Source: Marinobacter daepoensis DSM 16072
GTDB lineage: Bacteria > Pseudomonadota > Gammaproteobacteria > Pseudomonadales > Oleiphilaceae
Reading direction: 5' to 3'
DNA: 64,000 nucleotides
Assembly: GCF_000421165.1 (NCBI RefSeq)
Contig: NZ_ATWI01000010.1
Coordinates: forward strand, 388,313-452,312
The position numbers were made by a program, and so were the translations under genes. Below, piece by piece: positions 9,908 to 19,042 of the stretch (positions are counted from its first letter, which is position 1; each line of letters begins with the position of its first letter). Below the pieces are notes generated by a model. The model did no database searches. It had not been told where the DNA came from and saw only the letters and a list, made by a program, of their open reading frames with translations.

Positions 9908-10867
9908 ATGACCCTCACCGAGTTACGATACGTTGTTACGCTTGCCCGGGAAAGGCATTTTGGCCGTGCAGCGGAGCGTTGTCACGTCAGCCAGCCGACC
10001 CTCAGCGTGGCCGTCAAAAAGCTGGAGGATGAACTCGGTATTCCGTTGTTTGAGCGCAGCAAGAGCAGCATTCGGGTAACGGAAGTCGGCCAGCGCATCA
10101 TTGAACAGGCCCAACGGGTTCTGGATCAGGTTGGCGTGATCAGAGACATGGCTCAGGACGGCAAGAATCAGCTGAATTCGCCGTTGAAAGTAGGAGCGAT
10201 CTACACCATCGGGCCTTACCTGTTTCCCCACCTGTTGCCGGAACTGCGCCGTGCGGCCCCGGAAATGCCTCTGTATATAGAAGAAAACTATACCGCTAAC
10301 CTGCGACAAAGACTGCGGCACTCAGAGCTGGATGCGATTATCATCGCTCTGCCGTTTGAGGAGCCGGAAGTGGTTACCCTGCCGCTTTACGATGAACCCT
10401 TTGTGGTGCTGCTGCCGGCCAATCACCCCCTGACCAGGAAAGAACAGGTCACTGCCGAAGAAATGGCGAAGGAGCAGTTGCTGTTGCTTGGCCCGGGCCA
10501 TTGTTTCCGGGACCAGGTGCTTGAATCTTGTCCGCCCCTGGTGGATGCCATTACAAAGCGCGCGGATCATGGCAAGCCGGAGCTGGTCACAGAAGGCAGT
10601 TCGCTGGAAACCATACGGCACATGGTGGCCTCGGGTCTCGGTATAACAGTGTTGCCACTTTCCGCCGCCACCGCCATCAAATACCAGGAAGACATTCTGG
10701 CGGTTCGGCCGTTTGCGCCACCCGTTCCGTTCCGGACGGTGGCACTAGCCTGGCGGGTAACCTTCCCACGGCCCAAGGCTATTGATGTTCTGTCGCTGGC
10801 AGCCAGCCAGTGCCGGGTAATAGAGAAAGCCAAAACCGAAACCCCTGCAGTTGCCGAAAACGCCTGA
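9908..10867 (+). CDS. oxyR: LysR family hydrogen-peroxide sensor OxyR
   Basis: 319 residues. LysR-type regulator with an N-terminal winged helix-turn-helix (AAERCHVSQPTLSVAVKKLE, residues 21-40) and a C-terminal regulatory domain. The redox pair is present: GHCFRDQVLESC near residue 200 has the two Cys spaced as in E. coli OxyR (199/208), which separates it from other LysR proteins. It should activate catalase and peroxidase genes upon H2O2. It lies 7 bases upstream of recG, the same linkage as in Pseudomonas. Confidence 0.95.
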   Translation: MTLTELRYVVTLARERHFGRAAERCHVSQPTLSVAVKKLEDELGIPLFERSKSSIRVTEVGQRIIEQAQRVLDQVGVIRDMAQDGKNQLNSPLKVGAIYTIGPYLFPHLLPELRRAAPEMPLYIEENYTANLRQRLRHSELDAIIIALPFEEPEVVTLPLYDEPFVVLLPANHPLTRKEQVTAEEMAKEQLLLLGPGHCFRDQVLESCPPLVDAITKRADHGKPELVTEGSSLETIRHMVASGLGITVLPLSAATAIKYQEDILAVRPFAPPVPFRTVALAWRVTFPRPKAIDVLSLAASQCRVIEKAKTETPAVAENA

Positions 10868-10874
10868 GGGCCGT

Positions 10875-12950
10875 ATGACGTCACTGGATGACATCCCGGT
10901 AACCCAGCTGAAGGGCGTAGGAAGCGCCCTGGCCGACAAGCTCGCCAAGCTGGGCATCCACTCCATTCAGGATCTCCTGTTTCATCTCCCCTATCGGTAC
11001 GAAGACCGGACTCGCATAGTGCCCATGGGCAGTTTGCGGATTGGTGACGTGGCGGTGGTGGAAGGTGAGGTGATGAAAACGGATCTGGTGATGGGGCGGA
11101 GACGGAGCCTGCAGGTCACCCTTCGGGACGACACGGGGTTTCTGGTGTTACGCTTTTTCCACTTCAACGCGGCTCAGAAAAATCAGTTGTCTGACGGCGC
11201 CCGCGTCCGGTGTTTCGGTGAGGTACGACCTGGCCGGGCCGGGTTCGAATTTTACCATCCGGAGTACCAGGTCAATCCGCCTCGGATGCCACCCGCAAAT
11301 GAGGCTACCCTGACGCCGGTCTATCCGCTGACTGAAGGCATTCAGCAGCCCCGGGTACGGGGGCTTTGCCAGCAGGCGCTGGGTTATCTTGACCGATATC
11401 CGATTAAAGACTGGTTGCCTCAGGCGTTGTTGGCTGATTACCAGCTACCGGGGATCACCGAGGCGGTCCGGATGGTGCATTCCCCGCCTGCAGGTGCTCC
11501 TGTGCATCTGCTCCTGGAGGGACGGCACCCTGCTCAGCAACGTTTGGTGATGGAGGAACTGCTGGCCCATCAACTCAGCCTGCTTCAGGTAAGAGAGCAG
11601 ATACAGGCCCGTGAAGCCTTGCCGCTTTTGCCGGCGGGAGATCGGGTGGCACGTTTTCTGGAGCAGCTTCCATTCCGCCTTACCGGGGCTCAGCGCCATG
11701 TGATGACCGACATTCGTCAGGATCTGAGCCAGCCTGTGCCGATGCTTCGGCTGGTGCAGGGGGATGTTGGCTCTGGAAAGACGGTGGTGGCCGCCTTGTC
11801 GGCGTTGCAGGCAATTGAGGCGGGCGCTCAGGTTGCTTTGATGGCGCCCACCGAGATCTTGGCTGAACAGCATTACCAGAACTTCCGCAGCTGGCTGGAA
11901 CCTCTGGGCATCAGTCTCACCTGGCTGTCCGGGAAGGTCAAAGGCAAGGCGCGTCAGGAGGCGCTGGCGGCCGTTGCTGAGGGCCGGGCTCAGATTGCGA
12001 TAGGCACCCATGCGCTGTTCCAGGATGAGGTGGTGTTTCATCGGCTGGCGCTGGTTATTGTGGATGAGCAACACCGGTTCGGTGTGCATCAGCGTCTGGC
12101 ATTGCGTGACAAAGGTGTGGGGGGGCGGCTGGCGCCGCATCAGCTGATCATGACGGCGACTCCGATACCGCGAACTCTGGCAATGAGCGCGTATGCCGAT
12201 CTTGATACCTCGGTCATCGACGAACTGCCTCCGGGACGAAAACCGATTGAAACCATCGTACTGCCGGAGACCCGCCGGAATGACATCGTTGAACGCGTGA
12301 GGAATGCCTGCCAGCAGGGACGGCAAGCGTACTGGGTGTGTACCCTGATTGAAGAATCCGAAGCATTGCAGTGCCAGGCCGCGGAAGTAACCGCCCAGGA
12401 ACTGGCCGAAAGATTGCCAGACCTTTCTGTAGGACTGGTTCATGGCCGCCTGAAAGCGCGGGACAAAGCCAGGATGATGGAGCAGTTCAAAGACGGTGAG
12501 CTGGATTTGCTGGTGGCGACAACGGTGATTGAGGTAGGAGTGGACGTACCCAATGCGTCGCTGATCATTATAGAGAACCCGGAGAGGCTGGGCCTGGCTC
12601 AGTTGCATCAGCTCCGTGGTCGGGTAGGCCGGGGTGAACAGGCCAGTTTTTGCGTGTTGATGTACCACCCGCCCTTGTCCAGTAACGGCAAAGCCAGATT
12701 GCAGGCGCTCCGGGACAGTCAGGATGGTTTCTTCATCGCAGAAAAAGACCTGGAGATCCGAGGCCCGGGTGAAGTACTTGGTACCCGTCAGACCGGCCTT
12801 ATGCAATTTCGCCTGGCGGACTTCGAGCGTGATAAAGGCTGGATCGAGCCGGTACGGGAAATGGCTCCGGCCCTGATGAAGGAACCCGGGCTCGTCACGG
12901 CACTGATTCGGCGTTGGCTGGGCGAAAAAATACGCTATGGCGACGTATGA
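10875..12950 (+). CDS. recG: ATP-dependent DNA helicase RecG
   Basis: About 691 residues. Branch-migration helicase that remodels stalled forks and R-loops. It has the N-terminal wedge/OB domain (about residues 50-150), Walker A GDVGSGKT (about 296-303), the DEQH box VDEQHRFGVHQR, and helicase C motifs including QLRGRVGRG. The ATG at 10875 has a GAGGG ribosome site; an upstream TTG at 10851 would overlap the end of oxyR. Probably co-transcribed with oxyR. Confidence 0.96.
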   Translation: MTSLDDIPVTQLKGVGSALADKLAKLGIHSIQDLLFHLPYRYEDRTRIVPMGSLRIGDVAVVEGEVMKTDLVMGRRRSLQVTLRDDTGFLVLRFFHFNAAQKNQLSDGARVRCFGEVRPGRAGFEFYHPEYQVNPPRMPPANEATLTPVYPLTEGIQQPRVRGLCQQALGYLDRYPIKDWLPQALLADYQLPGITEAVRMVHSPPAGAPVHLLLEGRHPAQQRLVMEELLAHQLSLLQVREQIQAREALPLLPAGDRVARFLEQLPFRLTGAQRHVMTDIRQDLSQPVPMLRLVQGDVGSGKTVVAALSALQAIEAGAQVALMAPTEILAEQHYQNFRSWLEPLGISLTWLSGKVKGKARQEALAAVAEGRAQIAIGTHALFQDEVVFHRLALVIVDEQHRFGVHQRLALRDKGVGGRLAPHQLIMTATPIPRTLAMSAYADLDTSVIDELPPGRKPIETIVLPETRRNDIVERVRNACQQGRQAYWVCTLIEESEALQCQAAEVTAQELAERLPDLSVGLVHGRLKARDKARMMEQFKDGELDLLVATTVIEVGVDVPNASLIIIENPERLGLAQLHQLRGRVGRGEQASFCVLMYHPPLSSNGKARLQALRDSQDGFFIAEKDLEIRGPGEVLGTRQTGLMQFRLADFERDKGWIEPVREMAPALMKEPGLVTALIRRWLGEKIRYGDV

Positions 12951-13066
12951 CCCTGGGTCTTCTGTTTCGGCCTGGCGGGCGTCTGGCTGACATTGGGCTG
13001 TTCATGTGTTGTTAATGGCTGCAAAATGAATAGAAGTGGATTGATAACATGTATCCGGAGAATGCT

Positions 13067-14437
13067 ATGGAACTTCCTGTTGTGGTCCAGCAGGCACTGG
13101 GGGAAAACGCACCAGGGGTCTCCTTCCGGAGCGTCAGCCAGACAGACCCTGGCCAGCTGCTCAGAATGGTCCTGCTCAACGACAGTGTCGGAAATTTGCA
13201 GGCGATCTGCCGCCGCAACGATCTGATTGATCTGGATGCCCTGAACAAACAACTCGGGCGGGACCTGCGGATGATGCAGCGCCGTGAGCAAGTTCGGGTT
13301 CGTCAAAAATCGGGGCTTCAGGAACTACCCGCGTTGCCATCCCTGACCGGCTGGCCAACGGTGGTTGACCGTCGGGTAGATACTCTGGAGGCGGTCGCCC
13401 TGGAACTTGGAGAGCAGAACCTTGGGCTGGTGATGCCAGGGGAAGATTTCCGCCGACTGACAGGAAAGGCTGACCGGCGGGATTTTACCGTCGATCCCGG
13501 TGAGATTATTGTCAATCTCGACAATCATTCGGCAGACCGTGATGAACTGCATTCTGCGATCAAGAAGTTCACCGGGTTGAGGATCCAGCAGCGCCTGGAA
13601 GACACTCTGGAGTTGCCGCCCCTGCCTGAAACGGCGCAACGGATCATTCAGTTGCGGGTGAACCCGAACGCCGTGATGGGGGATCTGGTGGATGTGGTTG
13701 AGAGTGACCCGAGCCTGGCCGCACAGGTGGTGAGTTGGGCGTCGTCGTCCTTTTATGCGGCTGCCGGGCAGGTGAGCTCGGTTCACGATGCAGTATCCAG
13801 AGTGTTGGGTTTTGATCTGGTGATGAACCTGGCCATGGGGCTGGCGCTTGGGCGGGCCCTCAAACACCCTAAAGATCACCCGGACGGCTACGTGGATTAC
13901 TGGCAGCAGGCCATCTGGCAGGCCCAGGCGGCCGGTATCCTGGCGAGTATGATGCCACGGGGGAGGCGCCCGGTGTTCGGGCTGGCATACCTGGCTGGTT
14001 TGCTGCATAACTTCGGGTACCTGGTATTGGCGCAGGTCTTTCCGCCCCATTTTCGGTTGGTCTGCCGCTCTCTCGAAGTGAATCCGGACACCGATTCCAG
14101 TGTGATTGAGCATTATCTGCTGGGCATTACCCGGGAACAGATCGCTGCACAGTTGATGGAAAACTGGGGCATGCCCGACGAAGTGAGTCTGGCGATTCGT
14201 TTTCAGAAGAACCCTATTTACGAGGGGCCTCATAACGACTACGCACGCCTGCTTTGGCTGGGGCGTCAGTTGCTGACAGAAAGAGGCGTTGCCCTGGGAG
14301 CCGGAGGAGCATCCACGGCTGCGGTGTACGATGAGTTGGGTCTGGACCGGGAGGCGGTTCAGAAGCAGTTCGATGAACTGGTTCGCCGTAAAGACAGCAT
14401 TATGGCCATGGCTGGAATGATGAATCAGGGGGCATAA
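13067..14437 (+). CDS. YbaK-like plus HDOD domain protein
   Basis: About 456 residues in two parts. Residues 1-160 resemble the YbaK/aminoacyl-tRNA deacylase fold (QELPALPSLTGWPTVVD region). Residues about 175-390 are an HDOD domain (LPPLPETAQRIIQL, VVESDPSLAAQVVSWA, GLLHNFGYLVL), a catalytically dead relative of HD-GYP found in signalling proteins. I know this fusion from Pseudomonas relatives, where its role is undefined. The first ATG (13049) has no ribosome site; the ATG at 13067 has CCGGAG six bases upstream and is preferred. Confidence 0.82.
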   Translation: MELPVVVQQALGENAPGVSFRSVSQTDPGQLLRMVLLNDSVGNLQAICRRNDLIDLDALNKQLGRDLRMMQRREQVRVRQKSGLQELPALPSLTGWPTVVDRRVDTLEAVALELGEQNLGLVMPGEDFRRLTGKADRRDFTVDPGEIIVNLDNHSADRDELHSAIKKFTGLRIQQRLEDTLELPPLPETAQRIIQLRVNPNAVMGDLVDVVESDPSLAAQVVSWASSSFYAAAGQVSSVHDAVSRVLGFDLVMNLAMGLALGRALKHPKDHPDGYVDYWQQAIWQAQAAGILASMMPRGRRPVFGLAYLAGLLHNFGYLVLAQVFPPHFRLVCRSLEVNPDTDSSVIEHYLLGITREQIAAQLMENWGMPDEVSLAIRFQKNPIYEGPHNDYARLLWLGRQLLTERGVALGAGGASTAAVYDELGLDREAVQKQFDELVRRKDSIMAMAGMMNQGA

Positions 14438-14441
14438 AAAG

Positions 14442-14461
14442 TGCCGGCCTTCTGGGCCGGC
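14442..14461. terminator. Hairpin after the HDOD gene
   Basis: TGCCGGCC/GGCCGGCA stem (8 bp, 4-base loop) 5 bases after the stop. The following bases are not T-rich, so termination on the plus strand is only likely. Confidence 0.5.
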
Positions 14462-14469
14462 AAGTTCAC

Positions 14470-14710
14470 CCGCTTGTTGCAGAGTCGTCCAAACTTTTCA
14501 GGAGAAAACAACGCGGAGGCTGTTCCGTGTGGATGACGACCTCCTGTTTTTAAATTTAGACAAGCTTTGTAAAAAGGAAAGCGGGTACGCGGGCCCATTT
14601 CGTTAATGAGCTGCGTGTCAGCGTTCTTTTAGGTCTAAAACTATTGATTTGCTTTGATATGTGACTGCCAGGCGTTTCGGGTCTGTAACAAAAAGTTACA
14701 AAACAATAAG
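14470..14710. other. Gap between the HDOD and DUF2489 genes
   Basis: This stretch between two converging genes is comparatively AT-rich. I see a weak stem (GGAGG with CCTCC followed by T5, around 14515-14555) and no open frame with family features. It probably holds terminators for both genes. Confidence 0.4.
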
Positions 14711-15169
14711 TCATTCAAAGCGGTGATGGCGAATGGCGGTGGCAGCGCGTCGAATTTCGTCCGCGTGCTCCCTTTCAACCGCGAAGCGTTCCTTATCCAG
14801 CTTCCGGACAACGCTGGCATCCGTGTTTTTTCGGGCGCGGTGGGTTGGCATGTGCTGGATTTTGTCATGAACGGTCTGGAAGACCTGAAACGGTGGCTTC
14901 AGGAGTAACTCCGGGTCCAGATAATCCAGAAGCCCTTTGAATCGCAGGCAGGCTTCGGAATATTCCACCTGGTTTTCCTCGACGGCGATCGCGATGATGC
15001 GAACACTTTCAATCATTTCATCCCGGCGCTGTGCCTGGAATTCCTCCGTTTTTCGCTTTTGCAGCTGCTGTTGGGCGAGCAGCCGGGATTGTCGCCAGAT
15101 ATAGACCAGCAGAGCCGCAATGACCACCAGGCCGATGACAATAAAGGCGAGTTGAAGTCCTCTGGGCAT
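14711..15169 (-). CDS. DUF2489 family membrane-anchored protein
   Basis: 152 residues. One N-terminal transmembrane helix (about residues 6-24) precedes a charged helical segment and a soluble domain with the pattern of DUF2489 (ENQVEYSEACLRFKGLLDYL). Members are small gammaproteobacterial proteins of unknown function, anchored in the inner membrane with the bulk in the cytoplasm. No ribosome site stands out at the ATG. Its upstream neighbour is the decayed oxidoreductase. Confidence 0.75.
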   Translation of the reverse strand: MPRGLQLAFIVIGLVVIAALLVYIWRQSRLLAQQQLQKRKTEEFQAQRRDEMIESVRIIAIAVEENQVEYSEACLRFKGLLDYLDPELLLKPPFQVFQTVHDKIQHMPTHRARKNTDASVVRKLDKERFAVEREHADEIRRAATAIRHHRFE

Positions 15170-15204
15170 GGTGGTGTGGCTCCCTTGGGCAATGCCGGGC
15201 CGGC

Positions 15205-15599
15205 TCAGGCCGGTTGTGAATGAGTCTCAGGTTGGCAGACTCTGACACTAACCGCTTGGCCGTTCAAGACCGAGGTTCCCGAAACAGGGTCCACCTGCTG
15301 GTCATCAAGCCGCCTGGTGCAGGGCCTTAAAGCGGTTACGCACGTCTGGCACGGACATCAGGCTGCCATTGGACGCGAGCGGGTTAGCGATAATACAGAT
15401 GAACAGGTCGGTGTGATCGATGTCCGGAACCGGAACCAGGATCTGGTGGCCGAAAACCGGTTTTACGCAAGGGCTGTCTCAGTCGCATGGGATCTTCGTG
15501 AAGGTCTTGAAGTGCAACCGCTTTGGGGCAGATATGGCCATTTTTCATCTCAATGGCAACACCACACATGGCTTCACTGAGGTGGCAGGTTCGGTAATG
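15205..15599 (-). pseudogene. Remnant of a molybdopterin oxidoreductase
   Basis: Three frames on the minus strand carry consecutive pieces of one family. From 15599 the first frame reads HYRTCHLSEAMCG (the N-terminal Fe-S motif, with one Cys now Ser), then an abrupt join NGHICPKAVALQDLHEDP, where the segment between the first Cys cluster and the last Cys is missing. A shift leads into DLFICIIANPLASNGSLMS plus PDVRNRFKALHQAA (stop at 15305-15307). A second shift gives DPVSGTSVLNGQAVSV, the usual C-terminus (stop at 15205-15207). About 0.4 kb remains of a gene normally over 2 kb. It is decayed by internal deletions and frameshifts and cannot encode an enzyme. Confidence 0.8.
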
Positions 15600-15727
15600 G
15601 ACGCAGTTGTCTGTGAGGGCGCTCCTGGGATTGTTTTTATTGGGTTTCGTCTTGCAAGGAGATTGTCAGGAAAGTTGCCTGAATTGAAAAACGATGATGA
15701 AAATGGCCTTGAAAAGAACATAAAAAA

Positions 15728-15747
15728 GGCCAGTCCGGGGACTGGCC
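15728..15747 (-). terminator. Rho-independent terminator of the lipoprotein/OMP pair
   Basis: Perfect 9-bp stem GGCCAGTCC/GGACTGGCC with a 2-base loop, followed on the minus strand by T6. It lies 25 bases after the stop of the Ig-like lipoprotein gene. Confidence 0.85.
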
Positions 15748-15771
15748 TGAGTTAGAAAGGAACCTCGTTTA

Positions 15772-18700
15772 TTACCGGGCGATTTGCTGCTCGTATTGAG
15801 CTGGCAGGTCTTTCACCGGGTTGGAGATAAAGTTCAGGTAGGTACCTCCTGCCAGGATCTCAAGAGGAAGATCAATGGTCAGTCCCAGTGGTTTGGCAAT
15901 AACATTGATATTGACCACGTTTGTATTGCGCTGTTCAACCTGCATGCGGCCGTCATCGAAAAAGGTCACATCACCCTCAAGATCGAAGTAGAACTCGGTC
16001 GCGTAAAGGTCGTGTGGTCCGTTTGCCGTAATTTTCATTTCGGGTGCATCAAGCATCAATTCGGCGCGTGTTTTGAACACAGGTTGACCATTCTCTCCGG
16101 TGACGATGGCGCCGGGGATGAGCTGGTTACGTGGGCAGCTGGATTCACCTTTGCAGCTTGGGTCTTCTGCGTATCGCATCCGAATGATCTGTGTGTTGGT
16201 TGGTACCTCTGCTTCAAGAAGAGCGAGGTCCACGTAAGTGTTCACGGAAGTTGTTGCCAGCAGCGTGGGATAAAGGTTTACCAGTATGCCGTCCTGCTCT
16301 GCTCCCGTTGCCGGGTCGGTCCAGATGCCAGGGCCAATAACCTCGGTGTTCAGGGCATAGGACTGGTAGATGAACTTATCTTTTGGACATGATTTCCCAT
16401 TTTTGCATCCTACCTGAGCATCCAGATTGCTTTGGAAGAGCCCGGGGTTGAGTACTGCGGTGTTATTGACCACGCTTAGCTTTGTGGAATTCGCTGAAGG
16501 TAACCAGCCGCTTACCATGGTGTCATCAGATACCGAGCCGGGGTCTCTGTACTCATGCTCGAACGGTTCGAGGCAGTTTTCGTTGTCATTGGAGTCGCAG
16601 TCGATGCTGAAGTCTGCATTGGCGTCACGAACAGGAAGGTTTCTCAGTGGAGTAAACACCGAGGCCTGGGATCCCGTGCCCTCAAAGTAGATTTTCATCG
16701 ATTGATCGGGGCTTCCTCCTGAGTTTAATCCATCAAGAAGGTCTGATTTGAGCGGATAGCCGTTGGCGCCGCAAATCGACTGAGGTTCAGTCATGCGGCA
16801 ATAGCTGGTATAGGCGGAATCCGACAGTTTGTCCGAACCCCGTTTGACGACCATGGTGTATTGGTAGAAAGCGCCATCACGCCAGGGTTGATCGGGATAG
16901 AATCGTACGCGTTGGTTGTTTTTCTCCAGGCTACCGGTGACCTCTTTGATATCGTTTCCGTTTTCATCAACCTCCTGAACAATGAAGGTGTCGTTCAGAC
17001 GAATAGATTCGAGATTCATCGGCTGTGAGAAAATAATGGTGATGGGCCTGTCTTCAGGCATCTTGCTGACGGGGAGTAGATCGCCGAGATTGTCTTTCGC
17101 GGTGTAGCATTTACCCAGAATGCCCGCCTGCAGATCAAGTTGTGCATGATCAGTTTCGCAAGGGTAGCCGGGGTAGGTTGTGAGTGCCAATGGGGGCACC
17201 TTCGTCTGGTTATCTCCGGAGCCATCAAGGCTGAACGACAGGCTGTTATCCGCATGGTAGAACTGATTGCCTGACAAGTCCGTTAGACCTGCAGCTGATA
17301 CTTCGTACTCAACTCCTGCTTTCAGGCCTCCAACCGGGTTCAGTGTGAGGGCGGTGCCGTCGAGCAGTGTTCTGAGCTTGCCATTGCCGACAGTCAGTTC
17401 TTGTCCATCAGCGACGAGTTTCACGCTGTCATCAATGGAGTCCGGATCCAGTGGCTCATCAAAGAACAAAATAACGGGGTCGCCCGGGCGCTGCATGGAC
17501 TGGCGCGTTGCCGGAATCGCATTCTCTGGCCCTGGCATCCAGCTGACCAGTTTTGGCGGTGTTGAATCGATTTCGCGCAGGTTTTCTGCATCCAGTACGG
17601 AGTCGGCATCCGTGGCTGCCTGCAGGTGAAACGCGATGGTGGAATCGGTGTATTCCTGGCCCAGCAGGCTCGGCTCGACCATGCCAATGGCATCAATGGT
17701 CAATACGCCATCCTGCACCAGCGCAATGCCCCTCAGCTCAACGCCCATGAGGTCCTGAGACAAGGCCGCATTGGGCTGAGCCTCTTCGGTGTTCATGGAA
17801 ACGTCCATAAACAGCGTAATGTGGCGCGGTGCGTTGATGTCGCTGGTGTATTGGTTCGGGCTCATATAGCCCGAAGCATCTGACAGCATGGTCACTTTAA
17901 TGGTGCCGGTATGCTGGGCGTCGCCGGTTGCCGCATCAAGAACCTGGACCCGCCCACCTACGAGCACGTTCAGGCTGGTGCTTTCCAGCACACTGCCTTT
18001 GGGAATACGAAGCGGAAGTGCTTCGTCGGCTTCAAATGACGGGGCGTACGCCAGCTCGGCAAACAAATCGCCGGTTTGCTGGGAGGGGCCAGCCTTGCCC
18101 TGTAGAACCGAATTCAGTGTCACCGCGTTCAATGCCTGACCGTTCAGGACGGATGTCATAGCGCCATTGCCTGAATCAATGGCGGTCTGCTGAAGAACGA
18201 CGGTAGGTCCTGTGTCTCTGGGTGTGAACACGAACTGACCGGTAAACCGGTTTGCCTCACGGCTGTCGGAAAGACTGGCCAGGTTGTTCAGCTCCAGGGT
18301 GTAGGTTTCACCTGCGTTGAGCACGTCCTGTTTGCTGCCACACTGATCAGGCTCCGGGGTCAGACAAGGGTCAACGGTTATGCGAGTGCCTTTGACCAAT
18401 ACCGTCGCGGGAACGGGCGCACCGTCAGCATCCAGTAACCGGATGCTCCCGCCCAGGGCTTTCCAGTCGGGGTGAACTGGTTGGGTCATGGCAAAGCGGA
18501 ACGTTGAAAAATTCATGGCCTGAAACGCACTGCCGTTGGCCGGCACCTGCCAGGCGATGTCAAACCGACTCGCAGTATCGGTCAGGTGTGAGATGCCGTT
18601 GAAAGCGCCGCGGGTGGCAAACTGAATACCATTCTCGCCAAGGGCGTTCGGGGTGCTGATTTCCCGGTTCCCCTCAGAAGCGAGAGGTTCCGTGAACATA

Positions 18701-19029
18701 ACCCGATAGTCGGCCCCCGTCTCCATTGCACTGGTCGGCTTGAGCTTCAGGCTTTTGCCTCCGTCCAGCGTGGTTACGTCAAAGGGCAGGGGCTGATCGC
18801 CTTTCTGCACCACGATTTTTTCTTTCAGGGTGCTGACGTCGTCAGTAACGGCGTGGGAAAAACGCAGCACTATATCGGTTTTCGGGCTAACGGCCGCTTG
18901 TCCATCCATTGGGAAGGAGTAAACCATTGAACCGGCGCGTGGTTTCTCGTTGACATCCTGATCACCCCCGCCGCCGCAGGCGGCAAGGAACATGGCAGGA
19001 ATCAGGGCCAGGGTCTTGTTGTACTTCAT
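15772..19029 (-). CDS. Large Ig-like-domain lipoprotein, partner of a FadL-like porin
   Basis: 1085 residues. Lipobox LAAC at residues 15-18 followed by GGGG marks it as a lipoprotein. The sequence holds several bacterial Ig-like (Big_5/SbsA type) modules with the pattern 'P.....V.....I...FS.P' (about residues 38-110, 165-250, 495-590, 640-720). Short Cys pairs occur in the second half (CKNGKSC, CKGESSC). It lies 13 bases downstream of the FadL-like gene. I recall that Marinobacter hydrocarbonoclasticus has a FadL-type protein AupA and partner AupB for alkane uptake; this may be that pair or a paralogue, but I cannot confirm it. Function inferred: periplasmic or surface partner in uptake of a hydrophobic substrate. 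Confidence 0.75.
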   Translation of the reverse strand: MKYNKTLALIPAMFLAACGGGGDQDVNEKPRAGSMVYSFPMDGQAAVSPKTDIVLRFSHAVTDDVSTLKEKIVVQKGDQPLPFDVTTLDGGKSLKLKPTSAMETGADYRVMFTEPLASEGNREISTPNALGENGIQFATRGAFNGISHLTDTASRFDIAWQVPANGSAFQAMNFSTFRFAMTQPVHPDWKALGGSIRLLDADGAPVPATVLVKGTRITVDPCLTPEPDQCGSKQDVLNAGETYTLELNNLASLSDSREANRFTGQFVFTPRDTGPTVVLQQTAIDSGNGAMTSVLNGQALNAVTLNSVLQGKAGPSQQTGDLFAELAYAPSFEADEALPLRIPKGSVLESTSLNVLVGGRVQVLDAATGDAQHTGTIKVTMLSDASGYMSPNQYTSDINAPRHITLFMDVSMNTEEAQPNAALSQDLMGVELRGIALVQDGVLTIDAIGMVEPSLLGQEYTDSTIAFHLQAATDADSVLDAENLREIDSTPPKLVSWMPGPENAIPATRQSMQRPGDPVILFFDEPLDPDSIDDSVKLVADGQELTVGNGKLRTLLDGTALTLNPVGGLKAGVEYEVSAAGLTDLSGNQFYHADNSLSFSLDGSGDNQTKVPPLALTTYPGYPCETDHAQLDLQAGILGKCYTAKDNLGDLLPVSKMPEDRPITIIFSQPMNLESIRLNDTFIVQEVDENGNDIKEVTGSLEKNNQRVRFYPDQPWRDGAFYQYTMVVKRGSDKLSDSAYTSYCRMTEPQSICGANGYPLKSDLLDGLNSGGSPDQSMKIYFEGTGSQASVFTPLRNLPVRDANADFSIDCDSNDNENCLEPFEHEYRDPGSVSDDTMVSGWLPSANSTKLSVVNNTAVLNPGLFQSNLDAQVGCKNGKSCPKDKFIYQSYALNTEVIGPGIWTDPATGAEQDGILVNLYPTLLATTSVNTYVDLALLEAEVPTNTQIIRMRYAEDPSCKGESSCPRNQLIPGAIVTGENGQPVFKTRAELMLDAPEMKITANGPHDLYATEFYFDLEGDVTFFDDGRMQVEQRNTNVVNINVIAKPLGLTIDLPLEILAGGTYLNFISNPVKDLPAQYEQQIAR

Positions 19030-19042
19030 GGCAGGCCTCTCC

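Noticed and set aside
11445..12806. 453-codon open frame on the minus strand
   Set aside because: It lies entirely antisense to recG, which has all helicase motifs; the frame has no family match or ribosome site.
15317..15580. Plus-strand frames of 87-111 codons at 15.3-15.75 kb
   Set aside because: They are antisense to the molybdopterin-oxidoreductase remnant, whose minus-strand pieces match a known family.
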